Source: Bacteroidota bacterium (GTDB lineage: Bacteria > Bacteroidota > Bacteroidia > Flavobacteriales_D > Crocinitomicaceae). Taken from it: 7,873 bases of DNA. Position 1 is the stretch's first letter; every line of letters starts with the position of its first letter. Below are positions 1-7,141 of the stretch, in pieces. The DNA lies in NCBI GenBank assembly GCA_024280195.1, contig JAJRQP010000233.1, positions 1 to 7,873 of the forward strand, written 5' to 3'. Both the position numbers and the translations under genes were made by a program. Under the pieces are notes generated by a model. That model saw nothing but the letters and a program-made list of their open reading frames with translations, was not told the origin of the DNA and ran no database searches.

Positions 1-1
1 A

Positions 2-1114
2 ACTATTTATGACGCAAATTGGATGGGGAATGCGTGTGGAACCATTTGTCCAACAGGTGTTCTTTGTGAAGGGGCTTGTGTTTACAACAACCAAGATGTC
101 GCACCATTGTTAATTGGTCAATTGCAAAATTATGCAACAAAGTCAGTTATTGATGCAAATACCCAACTGTTTTCTCCAGGAGAAGATAACGGTAAGAAAG
201 TAGCAATAATAGGTGCGGGACCAGCAGGGATTTCTTGTGCTTGTGAATTAAGAACATTAGGTTATTCGGTAGACATCTTTGAAGCAAAATCAAACCCTTC
301 TGGGTTAACAGTTCATGGAATAGCTCCATATAAAATAAGCAACGAAGAAGTTCTTGCAGAAATGGAATTCTTACAATCCCAACTAGGATATAAAATTAAG
401 TACAACACTCCAATTAATTCTAAAGAGCAATTGCAAGAAATTGAAAACAACTATGATGCAATCTTTATCGGAGTTGGACTGGGAGCGACGGCTCAATTAA
501 ATATGGAGGGAGAAAGTCTAACGGGTGTCGTTGGTGCTGTAGAATTCATAGAAGAATTAAGGATGAAACATGCAGATGTTTCTATCGCTAAAAGTGTTGT
601 TGTAATCGGTGGTGGAAATACTGCGATGGATGCTGCGTCAGGATCAGCAAGACTTGGAGCAGAGTCTGTGACTTTGGCTTATAGAAGGTCTAAGGAAGAA
701 ATGGGTGCTTATAATTTTGAATACGACTTAGCGGTTAGTGCAGGAGTAAAGGGTTTATTTAATGCTTCACCAATAGAAATCGTTGGTAATAACAATGTTG
801 AAGGAGTTAAATTTATTCGAACAGAAAGTAGAGATGGTAAGTTATCAAATATTGAAGGGAGTGAATTTATAATTCCTTGTGATATGGTTATCAAAGCAAC
901 AGGTCAAGCTAAACAAGGTACGTTCTTTAATTTAATTGATGGACTTGAAATTGACAATAGAACAAGAGTTAAAGTAAACGAGAATACCAATCAAACAACC
1001 AATCCAATGTATTTTGCAGGAGGTGACGCTATTAATGGCGGTGCTGAGGTTGTCAATGGTGCTTATGATGGAAAGTTAGCAGCAAACGGAATTCACGAAT
1101 GGTTAAACCAATAA
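2..1114 (+). CDS. preT: Dihydropyrimidine dehydrogenase subunit PreT (NAD(P)H/FAD/Fe-S subunit), 5'-truncated
   Basis: The reading frame is open from the left edge, so 370 residues are visible and the N-terminus lies outside the window. The family role is to take electrons from NAD(P)H through FAD and Fe-S clusters and pass them to PreA, which reduces uracil or thymine. Visible parts, numbered from base 2: a cysteine cluster CGTIC-P...LCEGAC at residues 12-26; a Gln at 42, sixteen residues after the last Cys, at the place of the unusual Gln ligand of an Fe-S cluster in mammalian dihydropyrimidine dehydrogenase (DPD); an FAD Rossmann motif GAGPAG at 71-76; a GIAPYKI segment; a second nucleotide-binding motif GGGNTAMD at 203-210 followed by YRRS; and a C-terminal GGDA...GAYDGKLAA flavin segment. 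The first Gly of the usual GGL after the FAD strand is Ser here. Glutamate synthase small subunits share this fold, but the preA neighbour favours PreT. An internal ATG at 23 falls inside the conserved domain and is not the start. Confidence 0.9.
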   Translation, partial: TIYDANWMGNACGTICPTGVLCEGACVYNNQDVAPLLIGQLQNYATKSVIDANTQLFSPGEDNGKKVAIIGAGPAGISCACELRTLGYSVDIFEAKSNPSGLTVHGIAPYKISNEEVLAEMEFLQSQLGYKIKYNTPINSKEQLQEIENNYDAIFIGVGLGATAQLNMEGESLTGVVGAVEFIEELRMKHADVSIAKSVVVIGGGNTAMDAASGSARLGAESVTLAYRRSKEEMGAYNFEYDLAVSAGVKGLFNASPIEIVGNNNVEGVKFIRTESRDGKLSNIEGSEFIIPCDMVIKATGQAKQGTFFNLIDGLEIDNRTRVKVNENTNQTTNPMYFAGGDAINGGAEVVNGAYDGKLAANGIHEWLNQ

Positions 1115-1129
1115 AAAACTAAAAAAATT

Positions 1130-1234
1130 ATGGTGAAAAAAGCAAAAAGAAGAACATCTTCTAATACCAGCAAGCAAATTAAAAGAGTCAAAGGTTCAAA
1201 TCATAACGAGGCAACTTTTATACATCATATTTAA
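1130..1234 (+). CDS. Possible 34-aa basic small protein between preT and preA
   Basis: I do not recognise this ORF. It starts at ATG 1130, 15 bases after the preT stop, and ends at TAA 1232-1234. The peptide has 34 residues with nine Lys/Arg and only one acidic residue, beginning MVKKAKRRTSS and ending in HHI. It has no signal peptide or membrane segment. The A-rich lead (ctaaaaaaatt before ATG) resembles that of preA (ctaaaaaaataaaatt before ATG), which is the main reason to list it. It lies in the same direction as preT and preA and could be co-translated with them, but so short an A-rich ORF can easily arise by chance. It may also be a decayed remnant of a longer gene. Confidence 0.25.
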   Translation: MVKKAKRRTSSNTSKQIKRVKGSNHNEATFIHHI

Positions 1235-1242
1235 TCATAAAA

Positions 1243-1260
1243 ATCAGCGTCATCAGCGTT
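1243..1260. repeat. Tandem 9-base repeat ATCAGCGTY x2 upstream of preA
   Basis: Two adjacent units, ATCAGCGTC (1243-1251) and ATCAGCGTT (1252-1260), differ only in the last base. They are noticeably more G+C-rich than the surrounding A/T-rich gap and end 16 bases before the preA start. From memory, short paired units of this shape are dispersed in intergenic regions of Bacteroidota genomes, but I cannot confirm that here. No other copy was noticed in this window. The role is unknown; a protein-binding site or a dispersed repeat are both possible. Confidence 0.55.
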
Positions 1261-1276
1261 CTAAAAAAATAAAATT

Positions 1277-2635
1277 ATGGCAGATTTATCAGTAAATTTC
1301 GCAGGAATTAAAGCTCCAAATCCATTTTGGCTAGCTTCGGCTCCACCAACAAATTCTGGTTACCAAATCATGAAAGCATACGATGCTGGATGGGGTGGAG
1401 CAGTATGGAAAACATTAGGAATGCCTACCATTAACGTATCTAGTAGATATGGAGCAACCAATTATGGAAGCAAAAGAATGGCAGGCTTCAGTAACATTGA
1501 ATTAATCAGTGACAGACCATTGGAAGATAATCTTCGTGAAATGCGTGAAGTAACAAAACGCTTCCCTAATCATGCAACGATTGCATCATTAATGGTAGAT
1601 ACCCAAGCAGAATGGAGAGATATCATCATGCAAGTGGAAGATGCTGGTGCAAAAGGAATCGAATTGAATTTTGGTTGCCCGCACGGAATGTGTGAGCGAG
1701 GAATGGGCTCTGCAGTAGGACAAGATCCAGTGGCGTTAAAAGCAATCGTTGGATGGGTAATGGATGCTGCGAACATTCCAGTAATTACGAAGCTTTCTCC
1801 AAATGTCTCACACATCATTGATCCGGGCTTGGCTGCAGTTGAAGCAAATACGGATGCTATTTCTTTGATTAACACAGTAAAAAGCATCGTTGGGATTGAT
1901 TTAGATACTTACGCTCCATATCCTGTTGTGGATGGAAAAGGAACCAATGGTGGTTATTGTGGCCCTGCTGTTAAACCGATAGCTTTACACATGTTAAAGG
2001 ACTTGGCACAGCATCAATTGATTAAAGGAACACCTATTAGTGGAATTGGTGGTATTGAAACTTGGAGAGATGTCGTTGAGTTTATTCTTCTTGGTGCAAC
2101 ATCAGTTCAAGTATGTACTGCAGCAATGCATTATGGATTTGGAATTGTCCGTGAAATGGAAGCTGGACTTATCAAGTTCATGGACGATAAAGGATACAAA
2201 ACGATTTATGATTTTGCTGGAAAAGCATTGCCAAATGTCACAGAATGGAAACATCTGAACTTAAAAAGTGACATGAAAGCAAAAATCAATGAGGATAAGT
2301 GCATCGGTTGTGATGTTTGCTATATAGCATGTGATGACGGAGCTCACCAAGCAATTAAATTACCAACAGAAGGAAGAATACCTTCTATCATTGAAGAGAA
2401 TTGCGTGGGTTGTAACTTATGTTCCATCGTTTGCCCAGTTGAAAACTGTATCACAATGGAACGAGTTGACGATGGTTCAGAACATGTAACATGGGACGAG
2501 TTAACTTTGGCAGACAAGATTCCTAATACATGGAATGATGATAGAGCCGGTGGTAAAGGACATTATGTTCCAGAACCAATGGAAGCGCTAGTAAATAAAA
2601 GAAAAGATCGTTCAGGCGAAAGAAATAAGCAATAA
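1277..2635 (+). CDS. preA: Dihydropyrimidine dehydrogenase subunit PreA (FMN, two 4Fe-4S)
   Basis: This is the catalytic subunit that reduces uracil and thymine to the 5,6-dihydro forms with electrons from PreT. It is cytoplasmic and the first step of reductive pyrimidine breakdown. The 452 residues match the C-terminal half of mammalian DPD. Residues about 1-310 form a dihydroorotate-dehydrogenase-like FMN barrel with the catalytic loop ELNFGCPHG: Asn131 and Cys134 correspond to DPD Asn668 and Cys671. It continues with Lys172 in KLSPN, Asn199-Thr200 in INTVKSI, and the FMN phosphate region SGIGGIETW at about 255-263. The C-terminus holds two ferredoxin motifs, CIGCDVCYIAC (342-352) and CVGCNLCSIVCP (376-387). 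The position before the catalytic Cys is Gly, where mammalian DPD has Ser. The ATG at 1277 has an A-rich lead and starts right at the domain. It lies 162 bases after preT and overlaps the deaminase start by one base (TAATG), indicating translational coupling. Confidence 0.96.
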   Translation: MADLSVNFAGIKAPNPFWLASAPPTNSGYQIMKAYDAGWGGAVWKTLGMPTINVSSRYGATNYGSKRMAGFSNIELISDRPLEDNLREMREVTKRFPNHATIASLMVDTQAEWRDIIMQVEDAGAKGIELNFGCPHGMCERGMGSAVGQDPVALKAIVGWVMDAANIPVITKLSPNVSHIIDPGLAAVEANTDAISLINTVKSIVGIDLDTYAPYPVVDGKGTNGGYCGPAVKPIALHMLKDLAQHQLIKGTPISGIGGIETWRDVVEFILLGATSVQVCTAAMHYGFGIVREMEAGLIKFMDDKGYKTIYDFAGKALPNVTEWKHLNLKSDMKAKINEDKCIGCDVCYIACDDGAHQAIKLPTEGRIPSIIEENCVGCNLCSIVCPVENCITMERVDDGSEHVTWDELTLADKIPNTWNDDRAGGKGHYVPEPMEALVNKRKDRSGERNKQ

Positions 2636-3066
2636 TGGATAAATTCTTAAGAATTGCCATCGATGAGGCAAAAAAAGGATTAGACGAGGGCGGAATACCA
2701 ATTGGTTCCGCCCTTGTTCGAAACGGAGAATTAATTGCTTCCGGAAGAAATAAACGTGTGCAAGAGCAAAACCCTATTCTTCATGGAGAAATGGATTGTT
2801 TAAACAATGCCGGGAGAATAGGTTCTTACAAAGACACGGTGATTTACTCGACATTAATGCCGTGTTACATGTGTGCAGGAACAATCGTGCAATTTAAAAT
2901 TCCAAAAGTGATTGTTGGAGAATCAAAAACCTTCTCTGGCGCAAAAGAATTCATGGAAAGCCACGGAGTAGAAGTCATTGATTTAGAAAATGAAGAATGC
3001 ATCGCAATGATGGAAGATTTCATTGAGAAAAATGCTGACTTGTGGAATGAAGATATTGGGGAGTGA
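2635..3066 (+). CDS. Cytosine deaminase, yeast Fcy1-type zinc nucleobase deaminase
   Basis: This 143-residue CDA-fold enzyme is predicted to hydrolyse cytosine to uracil and ammonia. Zinc-site motifs are HGE (His50, Glu52) and PCYMC (Cys77, Cys80). What narrows the substrate is that contacts known from yeast cytosine deaminase are all present at matching places: Asn39 (yeast Asn51), Phe100 (Phe114), Trp137 (Trp152) and Asp140 (Asp155). The protein also ends EDIGE, as the yeast enzyme does. tRNA adenosine deaminases (TadA) and guanine deaminases share the zinc motifs but not this tail. Most bacteria use the unrelated amidohydrolase CodA for this reaction, so no codA symbol is given. The start ATG overlaps the preA stop (TAATG), so the two are almost certainly co-translated. 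The product uracil is PreTA's substrate. A related base such as 5-methylcytosine or isocytosine cannot be excluded. Confidence 0.88.
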   Translation: MDKFLRIAIDEAKKGLDEGGIPIGSALVRNGELIASGRNKRVQEQNPILHGEMDCLNNAGRIGSYKDTVIYSTLMPCYMCAGTIVQFKIPKVIVGESKTFSGAKEFMESHGVEVIDLENEECIAMMEDFIEKNADLWNEDIGE

Positions 3067-3069
3067 CTT

Positions 3070-3621
3070 CTATTCTTTCACTTCCTCCACCCATTTTTGA
3101 GAAGTTTGTAATGCATCAAATAACTTCTCAAAGGCCAAAATAGACCTTGGATAATCAAATCTTCTTCTAATCTTCTTACGCTTACCTCCTAAAACAATTG
3201 ATGTTCTGCAATCGGGAATATCCGTAACTCCAGGGTTGTCATATTCATCTTTCATTTCCATGTAACCGATTTCTACAGCTAAATCAACTAGCTTTTTCAT
3301 TTCATCATAAGAAATAGTTGTGTGAAAATCCCCTTTCATATCTACAGAATGAATCCCATTATAGGTTGTAAAACCACTGTTGTAAATCTTCATTTCATAA
3401 ACAGGGCATGTTCCAAAGCAATAACCTCTTTTGATAGATGCAAATAGAGAATCACCTTTTGCAATGTCTTCAAAAATTATTTTATGCTCTGTTGGAGGAG
3501 AAATAATTGGCGGTTCAACGGCTATTTCCGGAGATAGCGTTTCTGCAACTTCCTTTGTTGTTGAACAAGCTGCTGTAATTGATATCAATGCGATAATTGC
3601 TATTATATATTTCATTTTCAT
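3070..3621 (-). CDS. Putative lipoprotein with DUF6438-like CFGTCPVY domain
   Basis: Its function is unknown. The 183-residue protein opens with a short basic end (MKMK), a hydrophobic stretch of about 13 residues and Cys19 after ITAA. This is a loose lipobox, so export and lipid anchoring to an envelope membrane are likely. A proline-rich linker spans about 31-44. The folded part begins near residue 46 and carries RGYCFGTCPVYEM (Cys68 and Cys72), a motif I associate with DUF6438 proteins of Bacteroidota. A third Cys (138) lies in DIPDCRTS, followed by a basic patch KRKKIRRR (148-154). The two start ATGs at 3621 and 3615 are both possible; the first is chosen for its A-rich lead. The gene lies 59 bases downstream of the helicase on the same strand, so it may be co-transcribed or have its own promoter. 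Its stop lies 3 bases from the convergent deaminase stop. Confidence 0.8.
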   Translation of the reverse strand: MKMKYIIAIIALISITAACSTTKEVAETLSPEIAVEPPIISPPTEHKIIFEDIAKGDSLFASIKRGYCFGTCPVYEMKIYNSGFTTYNGIHSVDMKGDFHTTISYDEMKKLVDLAVEIGYMEMKDEYDNPGVTDIPDCRTSIVLGGKRKKIRRRFDYPRSILAFEKLFDALQTSQKWVEEVKE

Positions 3622-3632
3622 TTTATTTGGTT

Positions 3633-3666
3633 TAAAGATATACTTTTCTAATTACAGTTATGCAAA
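3633..3666 (-). promoter_or_regulatory. Weak candidate Bacteroidota promoter for the lipoprotein
   Basis: On the - strand a TTTG (3666-3663) is followed after 22 bases by TATCTTTA (3640-3633), one base away from the Bacteroidota -7 consensus TAnnTTTG. The implied transcription start would leave only a handful of bases before ATG 3621, which weakens the case. The same TATCTTTA word occurs just before the proposed helicase start, so the match may be chance in A/T-rich DNA. Confidence 0.22.
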
Positions 3667-3680
3667 TAACACGCCATCTA

Positions 3681-6600
3681 TTAAGAATAAGATACACGCC
3701 AACCACGACTTTCTAAAACCTTTTGCAAGGTGGTCAATTCAATAGCTGAAGGTAGTTTTTCTTGAATAGCATGAAATGTCAACTGCTCGTCTTCAGCTTC
3801 AGGTTGTAAATCAAACGGAAACCTAACACCTCCCAAACCACTCCCCTGTTCACTGAAAGCAATCCATTTTTTCAATAAATTAATGGATTCATTCTCCCTT
3901 AATTTAAAATCACTTGCTTTAATAGAACAAAAGAAATGCAATTCTTGGCGAGATCGGGTGAGTAGTACATTAAGCCTTTTTCTTCCGTTTAGAGTGTTCA
4001 TTGGGCCGAATCGCATGTGAAAGTCTCCATCTTCATTTTTTGCATACCCAAAACTAATAAACAGGAGGTCGCACTCATCTCCCTGAACATTTTCGAGAGA
4101 TTTAAAGAATGCTTGGTTGTTATCTACCTTCTTACTTAGAACTTCTTGATCCTTCGTTTTTAATTGATTCCAAATGCAGGAAAGTTGTTCTTCTGAAAAA
4201 GCAACAACACCCAATGATTTGTTTTTTGATAATTCAGAACTTATTTTTTCGGCAATAGCGATTGCTTCCTTTTCATTCTTTCTATCAATGAATTGTCCAT
4301 TATCCACAAAATAATGATGAAGTGGTTTCCTTGCATTAAATGCAGGAAATGCTTTCAATTCATTCTTATAAAAATGCTGGTTGGAGAATGCAATTAAGTC
4401 AGGATGAAGGCTACGATAATGGTGTTTTAAATCAATTTTATCCCAATAATAATTCGCTTGATGAAGCAAATCAATTTGCTCGGAACTACCTTTCGAAAAA
4501 TAATTAGTTGGTCCCATTTGATGTTCATCTCCTGCAACAATAATTCGCCTCGATCGTTGAATTGTTCCCATCGCATTTTGCAGTGGAATTTGACTTGCTT
4601 CATCAAAAATTGCAAGGTCAAAAACACCCATTTCAAGAGGGAAACATTTACCGACTTGCGTAGGGTTGCTCAACCAAATTGGTTTCAATAATTGAATCCA
4701 TTCTCTTGCTTCAGAATTTTGTAATTCACGCAATGAAGGGTGACTTCTTGTCTTGGAAAATTCTTTAATTAAGATTGCTTTTCCCCTTCGTAATCGGACC
4801 TTTTTTTCCTTCTGTTCTTTGTTTAATTTTCGTGCTGGAGTTGAAAGCAACTCATGGTATTCAACAAAGGTTTTATGTATCCTGTTTTCAATTGATTTTG
4901 CAAACAATTTTGACTCTGTTTTTTGTGCGATAATAACGTCAGATATTTTACTTTTCAGTTGCTCGATTTTGAACTGAGAAAATGCTGGAAATTTCGCTTG
5001 AAAATTAACCCAGTGAGAGGTAAATAATTGTCCTTTGAACTGGTCAATTGTTTCGTTTCTGGAGAAGGAATTAAAAACGGTTTCGTCAAGTTTTTTTAAT
5101 TCATCCAATAAGGGAATAATTTTTCCTAAATCTTCTTGTGTTTGTCTAAGAATAGAAAGGACGTTATCGGAGTTTTGATAATGAAAAGCATCTTTTAATT
5201 CTCGATGTAATTCTTCTATTGCTCTATGAGAATTGATGAGTAGTGATTTTTTTTCTTGGGAGAATTGAGTGATTTTTATCCAATCATTTTCAGAATAAGC
5301 ATGCAGGGTTTGATAGATGGCTTCAACTTCTAAATCAACACTTTCGATTCCAATTTCGCAAAATTTAACCGTTATTTCCGAATAATCATTGTTTTCTTTG
5401 ATTTGAATCAATTTTTCTGTCAATTCGTATTCTGCTTCAGAATATGGAAGAGTAGAAATTTCTTTCCATCTTTTTTTCCATTTTATCTTTGCAAAAAAAG
5501 AGTTACTAGTTATTTGTTTCAGTAATGACTTCGTTTCCGTTTCTGACAAATTAACTTTCCACTGAGAAGAATTAGTTGCTCTTTTGTCAAGGATTGATTT
5601 TGCTTTTAAAGATTTCTTTCTGAGAGATAAAAACTTTTTCTGTGAAGAAGAGTTAGGCTTAAAAATGGAACGGTATTTCTTGTAGTAATCGTTTTCAAAA
5701 ACCTGACAAATAACGGCATCTTTTTTAAGAGTATCAAAGTCTGACCAAGTAGTAAATTGAAACTGATTTTCTACATCAGAAACTAGAGAAATCCAGCGTG
5801 CGATTTTTAGATCAAAATCACGTATTTTATCGTGTTTAAAAGCCGTCTTTTTCAACCGTCCTAAAGAGGATGAAATTTGCAAATCATACACTCGATTTAT
5901 TAGGGTTTCATTTTCTAAAAAATGATTGATTTCTGGCACCTTACTTGAGAACGAAAACTGATCAAATTCAAAGTCTTTGGAAAGAGAAATAAATTCATGA
6001 TAAGATACTTCTCCAATCAATTTTTTTTGGCTCAAAATATCTAAGGTCATTTGTAAATTGTCCAAATATTGTTCAGATAAATACAGGTTGTTTACAGGAA
6101 TGTTTTTGTAAAATTCTAGGTAGTCCCAAGTAGATTTTAATTCTTGCAAAAACGAATGACTTAAATTATCAGAACTTGCAATAAAACAATATTTGTCAAG
6201 ATTAAATTCGCTCAACTTATTCACCAAAACTTCAAGAGCAACTCTTTTTTCGGAAACGACAATACTGTTTTTTTCTTCGGATAAAACCTTTGCAATTAGG
6301 TTGGTTAACACTTGAGATTTTCCTGTTCCCGGAGGACCTTGTATGACAACATTATTTTCTGTTACTTCTTCAAAAACTTTTTGATGATCCGTGTCCGCTT
6401 CAAGCAAAATATCTTTCGGAAGCTTAAGAGAAAAATTAGAAGTTGTCGCGTGACCAAATAATGAAGTTAAGTTAGGAGAAAAATTATTTTCAAATAATAA
6501 CTCTTCTAGCTCCTTTAAAATTTGAAATCGGTGATGATGGAAGTTGCCAATTATTTGTGGATGCGAATCTTGGAGGTTTATACCTAAGTTTTGCAACCAG

Positions 6601-7028
6601 TTCTGTACTTCAATTCGCTCTTTTGGATTGGGGAAATTTGTGATGTTCAATTCTGTCTTCAGGTGGTGAATGAAAAAAGGATTGAAAAAAACAGCCTCCT
6701 CATCAAATGAGAACGTGATGGTCTTTCTAACTTTATCAATCGAATATCCGGCAGAGTATAAGAACAAAGGTGTGGATATCGTTTTATCCTTAGTTGAAAG
6801 TTCAACGATTTCTTGTGCAATGCAAAGTGAATTGATTCCAGACTCTTTCTGCGTCTTCTTTGCTTCTAATAGAATTCGTTTAGGGAAATTACCGAGTCCA
6901 ACAGTTAATTTGTCACTAAAAAACAGTTTATTATTGTCTGGTAGAACATTCACCAACACATCGTTTAGATTGAATTGACTACTTTCTTCCAGTAAATTTT
7001 GGATGCTATTTATTAATTCTTGTGACAA
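3681..7028 (-). CDS. Large superfamily 1 helicase, DUF4011/AAA_11-AAA_12 (COG1112-like)
   Basis: This is a predicted ATP-dependent DNA or RNA helicase of the Upf1/DNA2-like SF1 group; its biological role is unknown. From the TTG at 7028 it has 1,115 residues. An N-terminal segment resembles DUF4011 (TPLFLYS at about 86-92 through FFNPFFIHHL). Core motifs follow: Walker A GPPGTGKS (231-238), Walker B FDEAS (808-812), motif III GDEHQMGP (833-840), motif IV HYRSLHPD (about 870-877), NVQGDECD (980-987) and motif VI NVLLTRSR (1020-1027). About 570 residues, charged and probably partly coiled-coil, separate Walker A from Walker B. The frame is intact. No C-terminal Vsr-like or phospholipase-D nuclease is visible. 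The start is uncertain: there is no ATG before the conserved part. A TTG at 7193 would overlap metB by 52 bases, so TTG 7028 is preferred, with GTG 6959 as an alternative. The gene is A/T-rich and has no recognised partner. Confidence 0.88.
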   Translation of the reverse strand: MSQELINSIQNLLEESSQFNLNDVLVNVLPDNNKLFFSDKLTVGLGNFPKRILLEAKKTQKESGINSLCIAQEIVELSTKDKTISTPLFLYSAGYSIDKVRKTITFSFDEEAVFFNPFFIHHLKTELNITNFPNPKERIEVQNWLQNLGINLQDSHPQIIGNFHHHRFQILKELEELLFENNFSPNLTSLFGHATTSNFSLKLPKDILLEADTDHQKVFEEVTENNVVIQGPPGTGKSQVLTNLIAKVLSEEKNSIVVSEKRVALEVLVNKLSEFNLDKYCFIASSDNLSHSFLQELKSTWDYLEFYKNIPVNNLYLSEQYLDNLQMTLDILSQKKLIGEVSYHEFISLSKDFEFDQFSFSSKVPEINHFLENETLINRVYDLQISSSLGRLKKTAFKHDKIRDFDLKIARWISLVSDVENQFQFTTWSDFDTLKKDAVICQVFENDYYKKYRSIFKPNSSSQKKFLSLRKKSLKAKSILDKRATNSSQWKVNLSETETKSLLKQITSNSFFAKIKWKKRWKEISTLPYSEAEYELTEKLIQIKENNDYSEITVKFCEIGIESVDLEVEAIYQTLHAYSENDWIKITQFSQEKKSLLINSHRAIEELHRELKDAFHYQNSDNVLSILRQTQEDLGKIIPLLDELKKLDETVFNSFSRNETIDQFKGQLFTSHWVNFQAKFPAFSQFKIEQLKSKISDVIIAQKTESKLFAKSIENRIHKTFVEYHELLSTPARKLNKEQKEKKVRLRRGKAILIKEFSKTRSHPSLRELQNSEAREWIQLLKPIWLSNPTQVGKCFPLEMGVFDLAIFDEASQIPLQNAMGTIQRSRRIIVAGDEHQMGPTNYFSKGSSEQIDLLHQANYYWDKIDLKHHYRSLHPDLIAFSNQHFYKNELKAFPAFNARKPLHHYFVDNGQFIDRKNEKEAIAIAEKISSELSKNKSLGVVAFSEEQLSCIWNQLKTKDQEVLSKKVDNNQAFFKSLENVQGDECDLLFISFGYAKNEDGDFHMRFGPMNTLNGRKRLNVLLTRSRQELHFFCSIKASDFKLRENESINLLKKWIAFSEQGSGLGGVRFPFDLQPEAEDEQLTFHAIQEKLPSAIELTTLQKVLESRGWRVSYS

Positions 7029-7033
7029 GGCAA

Positions 7034-7063
7034 TAAAGATAGGAAAAAGTGAGTAAGGAGCAA
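7034..7063 (-). promoter_or_regulatory. Weak candidate promoter for the helicase
   Basis: On the - strand TTG (7063-7061) is followed after exactly 19 bases by TATCTTTA (7041-7034), close to the Bacteroidota TTG-N19-TAnnTTTG layout. It would place transcription start at or just past the proposed TTG start codon at 7028. Either the message is nearly leaderless, or the true start is further in (for example GTG 6959), or this match is chance. Another partial -7 match, TACATTCG, lies at 7074-7067. Confidence 0.2.
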
Positions 7064-7102
7064 GAGCGAATGTAGAATAGAGCAGGTGTCCTATTTTCTT
7101 AT

Positions 7103-7110
7103 TACATTTG
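7103..7110 (+). promoter_or_regulatory. Bacteroidota -7 promoter element of the metB-like gene
   Basis: TACATTTG fits the Bacteroidota sigma-A -7 consensus TAnnTTTG exactly. It ends 31 bases before the ATG at 7142, giving a plausible leader of about 25 bases. No clear TTTG -33 box is seen at the usual distance upstream. The leader is too short for a SAM riboswitch. Confidence 0.5.
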
Positions 7111-7141
7111 TTAAGAACGGAAAGTAATACGAGTACCGAAA

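Noticed and set aside
1148..1162. Palindrome AGAAGA-ACA-TCTTCT in the preT-preA gap
   Set aside because: A six-pair, A/T-rich stem with a 3-base loop and no T run is too weak for a terminator, and such palindromes are common in A-rich DNA.
1570..1887. 105-codon ORF on the - strand inside preA
   Set aside because: It lies wholly within a gene with clear catalytic motifs, shows no recognisable domain, and is a shadow of the real frame.
2635..3066. Call as tRNA adenosine deaminase TadA or guanine deaminase
   Set aside because: The zinc motifs alone would allow it, but the C-terminal Trp...Glu-Asp-Ile-Gly-Glu tail, Asn39 and Phe100 match yeast cytosine deaminase, and the neighbour uses uracil.
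3058..3088. Imperfect inverted repeat across the convergent stop codons (AGTGA/TCACT flanked by G-rich and C-rich ends), a possible two-way terminator
   Set aside because: The perfect stem is only 5 base pairs with an 11-base loop and a bulge, no T run follows on either strand, and it lies partly in coding sequence.
6670..6978. 102-codon + strand ORF antisense to the helicase N-terminal region
   Set aside because: The opposite strand encodes the DUF4011-like segment; the antisense product is low-complexity and shows no domain or separate promoter.
7029..7141. SAM riboswitch ahead of the metB-like gene
   Set aside because: The leader after the -7 box is only about 25-30 bases, and no conserved aptamer helices are visible.
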